Origin: Serpula lacrymans var. lacrymans S7.9
Lineage: Eukaryota; Basidiomycota; Agaricomycetes; Boletales; Serpulaceae
Length of the DNA stretch: 64,000 nucleotides
Direction of reading: 5' to 3'
NCBI RefSeq assembly: GCF_000218685.1
Contig: NW_006763290.1
Span: 1,421,329-1,485,328, forward strand
How positions within the stretch are numbered: position 1 is the first letter of the stretch; every line of letters starts with the position of its first letter. The notes under the pieces are model-generated. The model worked only from the letters and a program-made list of their open reading frames with translations. It was not told the origin of the DNA and did not search any database. Position numbers and translations under genes: made by a program. Shown here piece after piece: positions 21,141 to 32,373 of this stretch.

Positions 21141-22247
21141 CTAGTAATTGTGATGCCGTTGGGGTGGTACTTCCTTTGCACATCCTTCAATAATAGGTTG
21201 AGGTCTTCCAGAACCGAGGATCTTGTCTGGGATGAAAAAGGCCTCAACATTTTCCCAATTGACATCATGAGGCATTGTAACATTCAGATGTGAGAGTATA
21301 GGCCAAGGTACCTCCGCAGCTGAGGGAGGGACCTTGGATGTATTAAAAAAGTTCCACACTGTGACAAACCGTCGAATAGCGCATTTACATGCTGTTTTTA
21401 TTTATTTTTCCTCTGGTATTTCTGCTTCTGCCACTCCTGAACTGACTTTGCCTCAAGCTCTGCTTGTGCAGAAAATGCTTCCTCCATCACTTTTGTATCA
21501 TCAAATTTTGCTCGGTTGATTTTCATGTGTTCCCATTGCAGTTTTTGGAACCACTGATTTCATTTGAAAACACCTTAACCCAATCTCCGGATGCTATAGA
21601 ATTTTGAGTTTACTAAATTGGGTGAAGTGTGAGCCACAAAAAGCAAACTTATATTTTCATTTGGGAACACTGGCTCGAGATGCACCAGGAAGACTGCTGG
21701 CATCATTATTGCTACACACACCTGCTGCAACATCTTTATTGACTGACATGGCACTGCTTGTACCTAGTGTTGCAGAAGATTTCCCTTGTAGGTAGTCTGA
21801 TGGAATGATTGTCAAAATTTGGGGTGCTGGATAGACATGGCATTTATATGCCGGATCCAATTTATGTTTATCCCACTGATCCATTGTACAACATAAAAGC
21901 TCCCTAAAGATCTGGTCAGAATAGAAAGTGCTTGATGGAAAGAGTACCTACCCATTGGAATTGACTAACCAAGGCCAGGGCCCATTGTCTTCTACCTCAG
22001 GTTCCAATATTGCTTTGGGAACATATTGCCATGTCAAATCTCCAGAAGGGAAGACCTCAAGTACAATCCTTCTGTGAGTTATATTACAGTCCTGGGATAT
22101 GACACAGTCATTGTTAGCGGTGAATTTGTTGTAATTAACAAAGACGAGCCTAGAGGCTGGATGCCGCAGTAAGTGTGATGACTGCGACAGGTTAATGACA
22201 CCAGGTAAAAAGCTGCTAAGGAGTTGAAGGTTAACTTGTGAACACAT
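21141..22247 (-). CDS. Unrecognised spliced protein
   Basis: I do not recognise the family. Reading on the minus strand, a Leu-rich start leads to DCNITHRRIVLEVFPSGDL, TWQYVPKAILEPEVED and GPWPWLVNSNG. A GT-AG intron (about 21904-21953) joins in frame to MDQWDKHKLDPAYKCHVYPA and IIPSDYLQGKS. Further 3', another open segment (21141-21359) reads VPWPILSHLNVTMPHDVNWE. Clean codon frame across a splice argues that the central part is or was a real gene. Start and stop are uncertain, and a segment near 21400-21650 has stops, so it may be decayed. Confidence 0.4.
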
Positions 22248-22851
22248 AATCGGGCAATATGAGGTGTAGAAACATCCCAGATTGCAACAGCCAGCTAAAT
22301 GAATGAGACTGAGTGCACTGCACTGGCCTTACTAGAAAATAAAATGAGTGTGAGGTGGAAACAACAGATTCTAATGCGCAGCAACAGAACAAGAGAGCAA
22401 AAGGAACTTGAAAGAGCAGGCCATGCAGTTTATAACAAAAGCTCAATGTTAATGCACCGCCCATCAAGTGGAAGAATGAGTAATGCCATATGCATATTAC
22501 CTAACTAACAACAGAATGGAGCCAGCAATATCCGATATCCTTTACTCCTGGAACACAAAAAGCTCGCACATCAGTAGACAAGATCCAACCAAATCTAGTA
22601 AATGTGTATAATGTAAGCCAAATCATTCATCAATAATTCTTATTGGGCTTTACTTACATAGTTGCTCCATTGCTACGAAGAGAGTTCATTATTGAAATAG
22701 ATAACAACAGACTTTGATGCAAAAAACACAATTATAGTCATACATGTACAATCTATTACACAGCTGACATAAATCATAAATACATGCACTATTGTAAAGA
22801 GATACTTAGGGGAAAGCTAGATAGTAAGGTAGGTAGACTTACACTAATAAT
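22248..22851. other. AT-rich interval, no gene seen
   Basis: Only short chance frames; it may hold introns or untranslated sequence of the neighbouring minus-strand genes. Confidence 0.4.
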
Positions 22852-25374
22852 CTAGAACCATGATAACACAATTTTGCCAACAGTTTTGTTACTGTGCTTG
22901 AGGAACTTGGGAGTTTTCTTGTTCATAACTATACCCGCTTTCCACACCTTCCCACTCCTCAACTCAGCAGTATTGTGGTAGATATGTTCCAAGCATGTAT
23001 GAAAACATTTCTCAGTAAAGCCCGACCAAAAACCAGTATTGAGGCCCCCACCCATAAACACTGAATTCTATGGCCACCATGATGATTGAGACATTTGAGG
23101 TCCATGTCCAGTATAAACATTGTAAACCCCTGAAATGAGATCCAGCTCTTCCTGAGAGAGACAATCATTGATGAAAAAATGCCCATCCGTAGTCTGAAAT
23201 ATTTCCTTTGGTTCTCGGGTATCACTTGAAGGTCCTGATAAAACGGCTTCTGGGGAAAGGACATTTATAGCAAGACACCATACAATCCCACCTTGCAGCA
23301 AAGCAACATGTCCACAAGTGCTGAGCAGAAGCTTGTTGCAGACATCCTGATAACAACTATAGTCAATAACGTCAGATTTATAACCTTTCCTTTGATACCC
23401 CAGAGTGACATGATGAGGCAGGATGATGCTGGGCGGTGTTTCCACTTGCAGAAGAGTTTTAAATGGTATAGCCATTAGTATGAGCTGTAGAGCAATGTCT
23501 TCCAAACTAGGCCCAAATCCTCACCGTATACATTCCATCATAGATGAAGATTTGCTCAGACAAATTTTCCATTTTGGGCTTGTTGCTGGGTCAAGAGAGC
23601 TGAGTAAATAGCGGTCTTGCGAATCGTTTTTGAAGCAAATGGGGGTGATTTGAAAAGCAAAATTGTGTCCTCAAATGTAGTCCGGAGAAGAATCACTCAT
23701 GTCCCAGATAGGTGACAGTGCACCTCTAGCCCTTTTGTATTGACTAAGAGATAGAAAAGCAGAAGAGGATCAGCTGGGGAGCTGTGCATCTGAGCCAATA
23801 TCTCCCAATATTCCTTTGATGTCTATCTCTTTAACAAGCTCAATTGCGTGACACTCGCCAACTGAGAATATATTTTTTGGTACAAAGCTGTAACAGAATT
23901 GCAGGATATCCTCTATTGAAGGTACAGTGCACTGAGACACAACTGGATGTTCTTGAGCCAAGGACAAGTCAACTCGTAAGGAAGAGCTGATCTGTTTGCA
24001 AAATTCAGATAGCATTGGGGCTTGTCCTTTGAGTTCCTTGTGATTGCCTTTTCCTGACAACATGTTATCTTGCACCACATCTGCAACAAAGTCGTAACAT
24101 ATATCCCAGCAGTGGGAGAAACTGTATATTTGTGTTGATTTGGAATTGACGACCAACATTGACAAACAACATCAAATGGCATACGTCTTTGCACCCAGTA
24201 AAATGCACCATCATTCTCAACACTCCACGTATAAACATGACACTCCCATGTCTCCGGCATCGGGAAACCAGCCATCTTCTTCTTTATATTAAGACAAAAA
24301 CGCTAATGGTGACTGGATTCACAAGTGCAAATCAAAGCGTTTTGATCATCTCTTTGCGCCATAAAATCTCCAATACTCTCCAGGCCTCTGTCTGCTTCCT
24401 TTTTCAACTTGATATTCCTGTGTATTGTCATAGTCGTACAAGCCAGTAAGCTAGTCACAGTAAACAGTGTACATAGACTCCATCTCACACTTTGTTTGTT
24501 CCAGCCATTCTTGCTTGATCCTCTCCTTATCCGTCTTTACTGTGTTCACGGCTCACCATGAAGGGTAGTACTTCAGGAGAGGGGCCATCATAGTTGAGGG
24601 TTGTATTTGGCTCTGCCCATATATCCCGTAAAAGAACCATACAGGAACATTGGCTCGTATTGTACAGGATACCATTTCAACCCAATCATAGGGTTGTGAA
24701 GCGTGTATGAACACCCTGCATTGTTTTGTTGACTTGGAAAAGTCACCAACAACTGAGGATCAAGATTTTTAATCCATTCTGGATGAACTCCGCAAGAGTC
24801 TTGCAGTACACAAGTCCAAGGTGGGTGAGGATCTTCCAAATGCTTTCCTTTGCTAAACATTGTCAGGACAAAAGAACAAAGGCCAAAGAAGGGAATAACG
24901 GCAAAACGGGAGACCAAAGCAGCCTTGGATGCTTTAGCTTCACTCTGGTGCCCCTTGAGGTATCCAAAGTTTTTAGGATAGGGGGTATATCTTGCAGTCA
25001 AGGGGCCAAAGAATTGGCTGTGATTACTCAAGAGAATGCATTGCGAGAGTGATACCATCTTTGAGCCTTTCCCATAACACGCATATTTTCTTTTCAAGAT
25101 AATAGAGACCGTCAATCTTTTCAACCGGAATTTTGGAGGGAAATTTCAAACAACCAATGAGTGGGCCATCAAATTTGATTTCCAGTGGTGTAAAACCAAT
25201 GTAGAAGTAGGCAACAGAAGCCCAACGTGGAACAAGGATTTCACGAGTGTACATGCTAGCGCAAAGGACATTATCCAGAGATGGAACATAAGGGAGGACA
25301 TCTGCAGTAGGTAATGCATAAACACAAAGAGTCTCATTCAGATGAATAAAGGAGTGATCTGTTGACTGTGCCAT
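22852..25374 (-). pseudogene. Agaricomycete repeat-family protein of unknown function, multi-exon
   Basis: ATG at 25372-25374 (MAQSTDHSFIHLNETLCVYA). The following blocks match in order a family I know from many Agaricomycete genomes, without assigned function: VPRWASVAYFYIGFTPLEIK with KFPSKIPVEKIDGLYYLEKK; HLEDPHPPWTCVLQDSCG; PMIGLKWYPVQYEPMFLYG; a CHVYTWSVENDGAFYWV segment; QIYSFSHCWDICYDFVADV; MAIPFKTLLQVE, HVALLQGGIVWCLA and LSQEELDLISGVYNVYTG; and finally LNTGFWSGFTEKCFH. The frame is broken by TGA at 23521-23523 (CGG TGA where family members have Arg-Arg), by TAG near 23070 and by TAG near 24440. Some segments are separated by unresolved introns. It is probably a dead member of a multicopy family. 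Confidence 0.55.
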
Positions 25375-25464
25375 CTGTATGTAGTACAATGGGGGTGAGT
25401 TTTCATTTGTGGTGATGAAGGACCTTGTCCAGTCCTTGGGAGGGGGTTTTGGGTATTTGTTCCT

Positions 25465-25826
25465 CTCTAGAACATCTGTGGTGTATACATGCTGCAGACG
25501 CAGAGGCTTGATTGATGGTGGTGGTCCAGAGTGAAGTAACTTGAAAGCTGGTGGCAGATAAAGACACGCAAATCATTTGTCACATGCGATGACCAAATAT
25601 GGGAAAGGCCTGTCATGTGACTGTGACTGTGACATATATGAGTTGCCATCACCCGATCATCGCCCACTGCATCTCTATCATCCACGGTCACCGTCGCTGC
25701 CATTGTACAATGCAACTGAGGGGTTTCTACCTTCCAGTTGTACATTCTTTGTGGATGATAAACCTAGGCCCAGGACCACTGCAATCTCAAATTGGAGAGC
25801 GCTACCCATGTCAAGTTTGTTATGGG
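25465..25826 (+). repeat. Left copy of a diverged inverted repeat
   Basis: It matches 31670-32040 in reverse complement. The best conserved part is 25592-25826 (from ATGACCAAATATGGGAAAGG to AGAGCGCTACCCATGTCA); the outer part is weaker. In both copies one frame reads MTKYGKGL(S/W)CDCDCD and CTFFxDDKPRPRTTAISNWR. Chromovirus LTR sequence starts at about 25814, so this copy is cut there. Confidence 0.75.
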
Positions 25827-26136
25827 TAAACAACAGGAGGACTCGCTGAGGAGTCTTCTTGATCTATTGGGGTATATATATTACTACAGGTTGTTTGTAC
25901 ATGTGTACTGTACAGGTGATGGAGGGAGTGGCTGATGATGTCATGGGGCACAGCCCATGTGACCAGCTCCACTGCGTGAGAAACTTGTAGCTAAAATAAG
26001 GACAAAGGCAGTGCAGCGCGAGAAGGTGGAGTTTGAACAAGATGGAAAGTGCCGCATGGCAGAGTGTGTGAAAACTACAGAAGAAAGTTAAAGAGGAGAA
26101 TGAAATTTAAAGGTCCAAAATTTGTGTATTGTAACA
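25814..26136 (-). repeat. Chromovirus LTR, truncated
   Basis: Homologous to 50391-50808 from about GTTTGTTATGGGTAAACAAC onward; it ends GTGTATTGTAACA. Chromovirus 3' coding sequence follows after a C-rich run (the minus-strand purine tract), so this is the 3' LTR of a minus-strand element. Confidence 0.8.
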
Positions 26137-26247
26137 CTACCCCCCCCTCCAAGATTCGACTTCCAGGCAAGACCAAGTACCAGAGGTAGTAGTTAGATTT
26201 TTGGGCATAGGTTGAAAAAGGGAATAAAAAAGTGTTGAATCCATGCC

Positions 26248-26607
26248 TCAAAGCTTCCTAGGAGCCGAGGGATCCTTAGAATAAAATTCCCGAACAGCAT
26301 TGCAGGAATTGTCCAGATAGGCTTCCGGTTCCCATGTTCTGTCCTTGTCTCCATAGCCCTTCCATAGGACTAGGAACTCTAATTTTCCATGCTTCAAGCG
26401 TGCATCCACCACTCTTTTGACTTTGAACTCTTCTTCACTTTCCTGGGTGGCTACAACCGGTCCGGGCCGATCCACGTGCTGGCCCAGCAGCGGCCCTTTG
26501 TAGGGTTTCACATGGCTAATATTGACCGTGGGTACTATCCTCATTCATTTTGGGAGCTCCAGCTCCACTGAATTGGGTTTGACTTCCTTGACCTGGTAAG
26601 GGCCAAT
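26248..26607 (-). pseudogene. Chromovirus pol C-terminus with chromodomain
   Basis: Minus-strand frame RIVPTVNISHVKPYKGPL, then EEFKVKRVVDARLKHGKLEF, VLWKGYGDKDRTWEPEAYL. The aromatic residues of a chromodomain are present. It is very similar to the full element at 50.9-51.2 kb. Homology stops at 26607, where a solo LTR of another family is inserted. Confidence 0.82.
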
Positions 26608-27019
26608 TGTTACAATTGATGTACCAGTACCTACTTACACTTCACCTTTTTCATACTTTTACTTTTATTTTTCCAAGTCACATGACCATTTACTTTACTT
26701 TACATTTTCGGACTTTTCATAGTCACATGACCAATCATGTGACACATCACCTGACCAAGTGTCTAGAGTCATCATGTGACCGGTCACATGCTAGACATTG
26801 GACTTTAAACTTTATTTACAACTGTACAGTACCTCATGTATTTTAGTATACATACAGGAGCAATACATGGGGAAGGACTCAGCGAGTCCTCCTGTTGTCT
26901 ACCAACAACCAACTTGTTGAAATTTAATGGGTAACCACTCCCACCTCTTCCTCCTCTTTTGAGTGTTGTTTTCATTGTGCTCCAGTGCCCCAAGACTGTG
27001 TCTTGTTGGTGTTGTCACA
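26608..27019 (+). repeat. Solo LTR of a related Ty3/gypsy family, nested
   Basis: 412 bp, TGTTACAATTG...GTTGTCACA, flanked by CCAAT (26603-26607) and GCAAT (27020-27024), four of five matching. Its end resembles the LTR at 40395-40808, sharing the GACTC...GAGTC hairpin and CTCCTGTTGT. Its first half carries a cluster of TCACATGACC-like motifs. Confidence 0.7.
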
Positions 27020-27050
27020 GCAATCTATATTGGTTCACCATATTTTTCAA

Positions 27051-27209
27051 ATGGCACTATCATCTCCCGATGAATATGTTAGTATTACATTTGGACCAGG
27101 GTGCAAAGTTCTTTGGGGATCTTCTGGTCATGAGAATCGGAGCAAAGGACCATATGGTAGTAAACATGAGGGAGTGAGATACAGTCATATCAGACTATAT
27201 TTTGCCAAG
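27051..27209 (+). CDS. Unrecognised short exon
   Basis: ATG at 27051; 53 codons without stop (MALSSPDEYVSITFGPGCKV, then RSKGPYGSKHEGVRYSH) up to a GT donor at 27210. Codon composition looks coding, but I recognise no family and could not find the next exon. Confidence 0.3.
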
Positions 27210-27412
27210 GTAAAGAGCACTCCACATTTCACCATATCTGCTTTGGAGTGATAGCTTCTCAGGTTTATCAGTACAATCAATAGGATCAAGGGCAGAGGAT
27301 GGCTTCCAGTTTTTTTAGTCTTTCATAAGGCAATTCACTATTCTTCTTGGCCTCACAAGGTTCATGGGGGCAGTTGATCAAGCATAATCAATAGCATTTT
27401 GTAGACTATTAT

Positions 27413-27730
27413 CTAATTACTACTCTCACTGTTATAGTAACCTTTGTAATCACTCCCAGATGCACTCCCAAATGACAACATCTCTGAAGATGTCATTAGG
27501 ATAACCTCACTACTGCTGCTAATTTTTTCCTCTGACTTTGACCCTGAGCTAAGTTCATCTATGTGTTCGGCACAAATCAAAGCTGTCAAAGGAACTTTCC
27601 ACAAATAGTATTCTATTTTTCTATCCTCAACAGCTGGAAAAAACAAGAGACTTGAAGCCCAAGATGATCCCATTATAAGGGCCCTTACATCAGAGAGAGT
27701 CCTTTGGTGAACAAAGTGAGTAGTTGTCAA
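27413..27730 (-). CDS. Unrecognised protein fragment
   Basis: Open minus-strand frame: FVHQRTLSDVRALIMGSSWA, then EYYLWKVPLTALICAEHID and a Ser/Glu-rich tail. It could be a 3' exon of the gene at 28543-29145, but no connecting exon was found. Function unknown. Confidence 0.3.
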   Translation of the reverse strand: MTTTHFVHQRTLSDVRALIMGSSWASSLLFFPAVEDRKIEYYLWKVPLTALICAEHIDELSSGSKSEEKISSSSEVILMTSSEMLSFGSASGSDYKGYYNSESSN

Positions 27731-28542
27731 AGGGCTTCCAGGTGGGGAATAAGAGGTGAAGGTGACAATGGTGACTAGAACAAAGATCCAGAATCAGCCA
27801 AATGAATCGGAATGCACTTTAGTAAGTAGAGCAGGCATATTACAGCAATGGCCTGGTGCAATTCCAGATGGCTCAAGATCCGGGGATTGATGTGGCACTC
27901 AATGTGGTGCTCTAGTGCACAATGGTGCAGAACAACTGTCGTGCCTCCTGTCACCCTATCAAGAAGGACACACTATGGAAATATTAAAGAGTAGTATGGT
28001 TGTGAGGTTTGGCCACAACATACTAAATCCTTGATACATTCCATTATGAGCAATGCGAGCTTTTTGTTTGAAGGGAAGGGCTCAGAAGAAAAATGCTGAA
28101 TGTCAGATGAGAGTCCTTAAGCGGGAACCAATAGCAGACCACAGAATAATTGCTGCCAATCAAAGGCACATAGTAAGGGGAAGATTCACATAAGAAGAAT
28201 GAGAAACCTGGCCATAGAGGGCAAATAATCAGGGCTATGATGTCTGGTATCTATACTAGTGAACAAACAACCACCTGATGGGCCAGGACATGGGATTACA
28301 TTATATAGGGTATCAGCAAATCCGGAAACACATGGACAGGTTTGTGTGGGGTCAATGGGTTCCTTTCAGAGTCCGTAGATAGGATAATTTGTGTGTATAC
28401 AACCTATATGATACAATGTACAAAAATGGCTATCACACTGCATAATCATACATTCTGCCAAGCCCCGGACCGGTTACCTGATTCTGTGAATTGCAACTGC
28501 ATCAGTCTATAATATCAGATCAATGCTAGCAGACATACATAT
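27731..28542. other. No gene recognised
   Basis: Only short frames. A minus-strand segment near 27770-27900 (ECHINPRILSHLELHQ) may be a further exon remnant. Confidence 0.3.
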
Positions 28543-29145
28543 TCAGCTGATTCGTGATACCTGAACCTGGGAAGCGGAAGCCGCTGCAGTCTGTTTTGCT
28601 GCGCAACTAGAATTTTTCAAACACATCTTCATGATATCTGTGATAGGCCAATAATGATCATACTTGTGATCTGCAGATGATTTTGTAAAGCCTATGGTAG
28701 TGTCAGTATAACCAAAATCCAGAGCCAGTTCACTTACTTCGTTAATCACAACTCTCAACAAATTGGAGTTCTGCTTGGAGTAAGACCTTGTTGTGTCTAG
28801 GTGCTCATTGATCAAGCTATGCACACTTTTCTGGCTTGTATGGTCAACCAATGACAGAAATCAGTGAGCATTCACAAACATACCTTTAGTTTATCAAACT
28901 CCTTAAGTTGCCAGCCTAGAACACTATAATATTATATTATAGCCTCCACGGCCAGGACGAGCAACTTCTCCTGGAGGCTTTGGAATTAGCTCAATCTCCG
29001 AGTCTGAATAAGATGTATCAGATGTTCCACTCAAACCAGACAGTGGTGAAGCATCATCTACTGCAGTTTTAGGGATAACTGAAGTGCTCCGCTGAAATAT
29101 AACCTTTTTTGGTTTGATGTATGGCTGACCAACATTCCTACGCAT
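28543..29145 (-). CDS. Agaricomycete family protein of unknown function (GxVxRPGRGGY type)
   Basis: Exon on the minus strand from about 29145: QPYIKPKKVIFQRSTSVIP, then IPKPPGEVARPGRGGYN, a motif I know from a multicopy Agaricomycete family. A short spliced exon (LGWQLKEFDKLK) leads to VHSLINEHLDTTRSYSKQNS, DHKYDHYWPITDIMKMCLKN and a terminal Ala/Ser tail. Family members end in the same W-P-(V/I)-x-D block. Function unknown; it tends to sit in repeat-rich regions. Introns at about 28895-28920 and 28850-28885 were inferred by eye only. Confidence 0.5.
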
Positions 29146-29829
29146 GTATCGAGAGACACAAATCTCTTCCTGGGCAATAAGTTTTGATGGCGAGTTGAGT
29201 CTTCATCTCAGTGGAGTCTGTCCAATGAGGAGGGGAAAAGGTGGGGGTGGGGCTCCATGTTTGAAAAATGGAATGACGGGCTTTGATGACATAGAGGCAA
29301 GGCAGGGAGCATTGAAAACAGATATGGTTTGAGGGCTTTTGAAGCAGAAAATGGCAAACAGATGCTATAGATACTGCACATCAATATCAATACAATACTA
29401 TAGTTGGGATAAAGGGAGCTTCAACAACTGCTTGATGGGCTGGCTGAATGGCCATGCTGTTTTTGTTTTTATTGTGAGTTGTTGTTGCAATAAACAGCAG
29501 TACAAAAGTAATTGTACATTAATGCCGTTGCAATAAACAGCACAAAAATTACCACACACTAGTCAGTCAAGATAATAAAACACAAAAATGCAACAAAAAA
29601 AGCCTAGAGATGCTCTAGCAGATACGCATCAAGTGAATGTTCCCACTGACGCACACACTTATAAATCTGTGCTTTTTGCTCTTGATTGTAAAATACATAG
29701 CTCCAAAAAACATGGTACAAGCTTTTTGCACGATGGAAGGGACATACATTGGTAATATATGCCATTTCCATATCACAGGATGGCACTCTCCTGGCCAGCA
29801 GAGGTAAGAATATTTTATTCCTCTAGATT
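29146..29829. other. Non-coding, no gene recognised
   Basis: Contains a short duplicated motif (GTTGCAATAAACAGCA near 29484 and 29527). Nothing else seen. Confidence 0.4.
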
Positions 29830-30811
29830 GTATCCCTGATATTCTTCAAGGCTTTTACGGACTCAAGATTTGGGACTTGGAGATGAAGTGAGAGGTTATT
29901 ATGTTTGGTCCCTCCATGGACTACTATCACCATGTGAGGGCCTGTTACTTGTGTAATGTGGCATTGCTCACTGAGGATTCATACAAAACCCTTATTTGTG
30001 GAACGGGGTTGGAATACTGGATTTTATGGTGCCAAGAGTCACAACAAGTAAGTAAGTGACCTAAATAATGACATTGAGAGTTGATCTAGTGACATTTTGA
30101 TAGGGGTACTTTGAAGAGGGATGCGTGAAGAGGCTGGGAAGTGGGGGCCAGATCACTTGTATTGCTGCAAAGTCAAACAACAAAACTGGCGCAAGAATTG
30201 CGGTAGGGATGTGTGAACACACGGTACAGGTTTTCACCTGGAATAACAATCAAATCAATTCTGTGTTTGCTGTCAAGCTGGAAAGCACCGTACCAGTACA
30301 TGTCAGTTTTATCAACAACCAAAACAAGGGTCTTCAGGTGTTTGGGTTATTTGATGGTGCCGTGTAAGTCTCTAGCACCTTTCATGGAGGTCCGCCCTAG
30401 TAATTCCTCAGTTTTTGCCTTAAAGGTGACAATGAAAGTGTGAAAACAACATCGATGTTGGACGGACTGATGTGAGTAGTAATTAATTCTCCCAGGATTA
30501 CTAGATGCTGATAATTCTTCAGAGGAAGTGTGGCTATAAACCATTGGAACACCTACACCATCACCAACAATGCTCAGAATGGGTTTTCCCTGCAGCGACT
30601 TGAAAGTGGTGTAAATATCCGAGATGACATCACAAAGGTACCAAAGAGAATCTTTCCTAAACAAGTAAGATTTGTGGAAGAAGAAATGCTGGTTGTTGGG
30701 GGTAGCAATCATGGTGCCGTTTACCTATTTGACAAAAGAAGAGCAGACATCTTGGGGATACTTAAACATGGAAGAGGCGAGATGGTGCAAAGCATTGCGG
30801 CAAGGCAGTGA
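29830..30811 (+). pseudogene. WD40-like protein fragment
   Basis: Plus-strand segments resemble an Agaricomycete WD40 family: GGQITCIAAKSNNKTGARIA, GMCEHTVQVFTWNNNQINSV, FINNQNKGLQVFGLFDGAV (donor GTAAG at 30364), then NNAQNGFSLQRLESGVNIRD, KRIFPKQVRFVEEEMLVVGG and NHGAVYLFDKRRADILGILK. Each block is a beta-propeller blade with the GG(S)xHG...V.(V/L)(F/Y) pattern. Several frames are needed and no start is clear. It is a partial and likely decayed gene. Confidence 0.55.
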
Positions 30812-30829
30812 AGAAGAATGATGATATTG

Positions 30830-31664
30830 GTACTAACATACCTCTTCCGCAGACTCAAGACCTCGCAGATACCATCCACCATACAAGAAAGTGCAATAAT
30901 TTGTGTATGGGTAAAAACCCAGGGAAAGGCCGCCTCAAATAAATGTGTATGAGATATGTGTTTCTGGCCAATATTACTCTGAGCCGTTATTGTTATACTA
31001 ACCACAAAACAAAGTGCATAATATTCACCACAACCAATGACCATGATTTGTTCCTACTAAGCTGATTTTACACAATGTATAGGAGACTAGGGACGGAAAT
31101 TGGGTTCTTTCCGAATTTCAAGCGACTTGACTTTCAGACTCCAGGTGGAAACAAAGGAGTGATATCCGGGTTAACATTGCCATATAATTGTGTAAAGGTA
31201 TGGAGTACATCACTAGGAAGAGATGACCACCTCCAGCAAGAAAAAAAGAGGATGAATACTGCAAAAAAACATACAATCGAGACAATTCCCTTGGTAACAA
31301 CATCAAAGCAGAGATAGACTCCGTTAAAGATATGCTGAAAAGGATAGTGGGAGAAGTACCATTGGATGGGATGCCCGTAACAAAGGGTGGTGAAGGCAAA
31401 AAAGAATAAAGGAAAGAAAAAAGGAGTATGAGAGGAATGCGCAAAAGACAGGATAGAATGTAGAAAAGGAAAGAGGAACAATTTTCTTATGAATAATGAA
31501 TGGTATTCCTATAAACATTGTATCACAGTCTGCAGTACAAAAGCTTGTAAGGAGCTTGGTTGAAATGAATGAATGGTGGGAAAGACGAGCCATAGCAGCA
31601 GCATCTGGGAGGTAGGAACACCCCAGATGACCTAGCACACAATAAATAGCTACCCCACAATAGC
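30830..31664. other. No gene recognised
   Basis: An 80-codon frame at 31075-31317 is open but matches nothing I know; the rest has no coding signal. Confidence 0.3.
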
Positions 31665-31669
31665 TCAAA

Positions 31670-32040
31670 TAATTGACATGGGTAGCGCTCTCCAATTTGA
31701 GATTGCAGTGGTCCTGGGCCTAGGTTTATCGTCCATGAAGAATGTACAACTGGGAGGTAGAAAGCCCCCAATTGCATCGAGTGATGGCAGCAATGGTGAT
31801 CGTGGATGATAGAGATGCAGTGGTGGATGATTGGGCAATGGGGACTCCAACATGTCACAGTCACAGTCACACCACAGGCCTTTCCCATATTTGGTCATCA
31901 CACATGACAACCCATCTTGCATTTGATTGTAAGTTTAACCTTTGCTATGGACTACTACCACCAGCAAGGTCAAGATTGAAGGCTCTAATGCTCTGCATCT
32001 GTGGCGTTTATACACCACAAATGTGCATTCAACACTTTCT
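31670..32040 (-). repeat. Right copy of the diverged inverted repeat
   Basis: Reverse complement of the sequence at 25465-25826. The shared frame is on the minus strand here (31665-31922). I do not recognise the encoded segment. Confidence 0.75.
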
Positions 32041-32180
32041 ATGTTAGAATATACTCTGACATACCAATACCCCATAGGATAATACCTCTGATTTGTAAGC
32101 CAATCCAGTATGCAGCAGCTATACTGTGTAAGACGTCTGTGGTTACATGTCATGTTTAAGATCCAATATTGTATAATCTT

Positions 32181-32253
32181 GGCCATATAGCTCAATTGGT
32201 AGAGCAGCTGGCATGTATCCAGAAGGTTCCAGGTTCAATCCCTGGTCTGGTTA
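32181..32253 (+). tRNA. tRNA-like sequence, probably a pseudogene or SINE head
   Basis: 73 nt fold into a full cloverleaf: acceptor 7 bp with one mismatch and two G-U pairs, D stem GCTC/GAGC, anticodon stem GCTGG/CCAGA, perfect T stem CCAGG/CCTGG, T loop TTCAATC. The anticodon loop CATGTAT has A at position 33 instead of U, with TGT at 34-36. Box B reads GGTTCAATCC; the usual G after TTC is A. These defects suggest it is not a working tRNA. Confidence 0.5.
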
Positions 32254-32373
32254 TTATCCAATTTTATCATTCTATGGGAATGTAAAGATACAATTAGCAA
32301 GTAGTAATGGACCCCACTGGCACCAATAAAAACGGAAACCTTTCAAAGAAGGTACAAAACAACTAGGGTCAAC

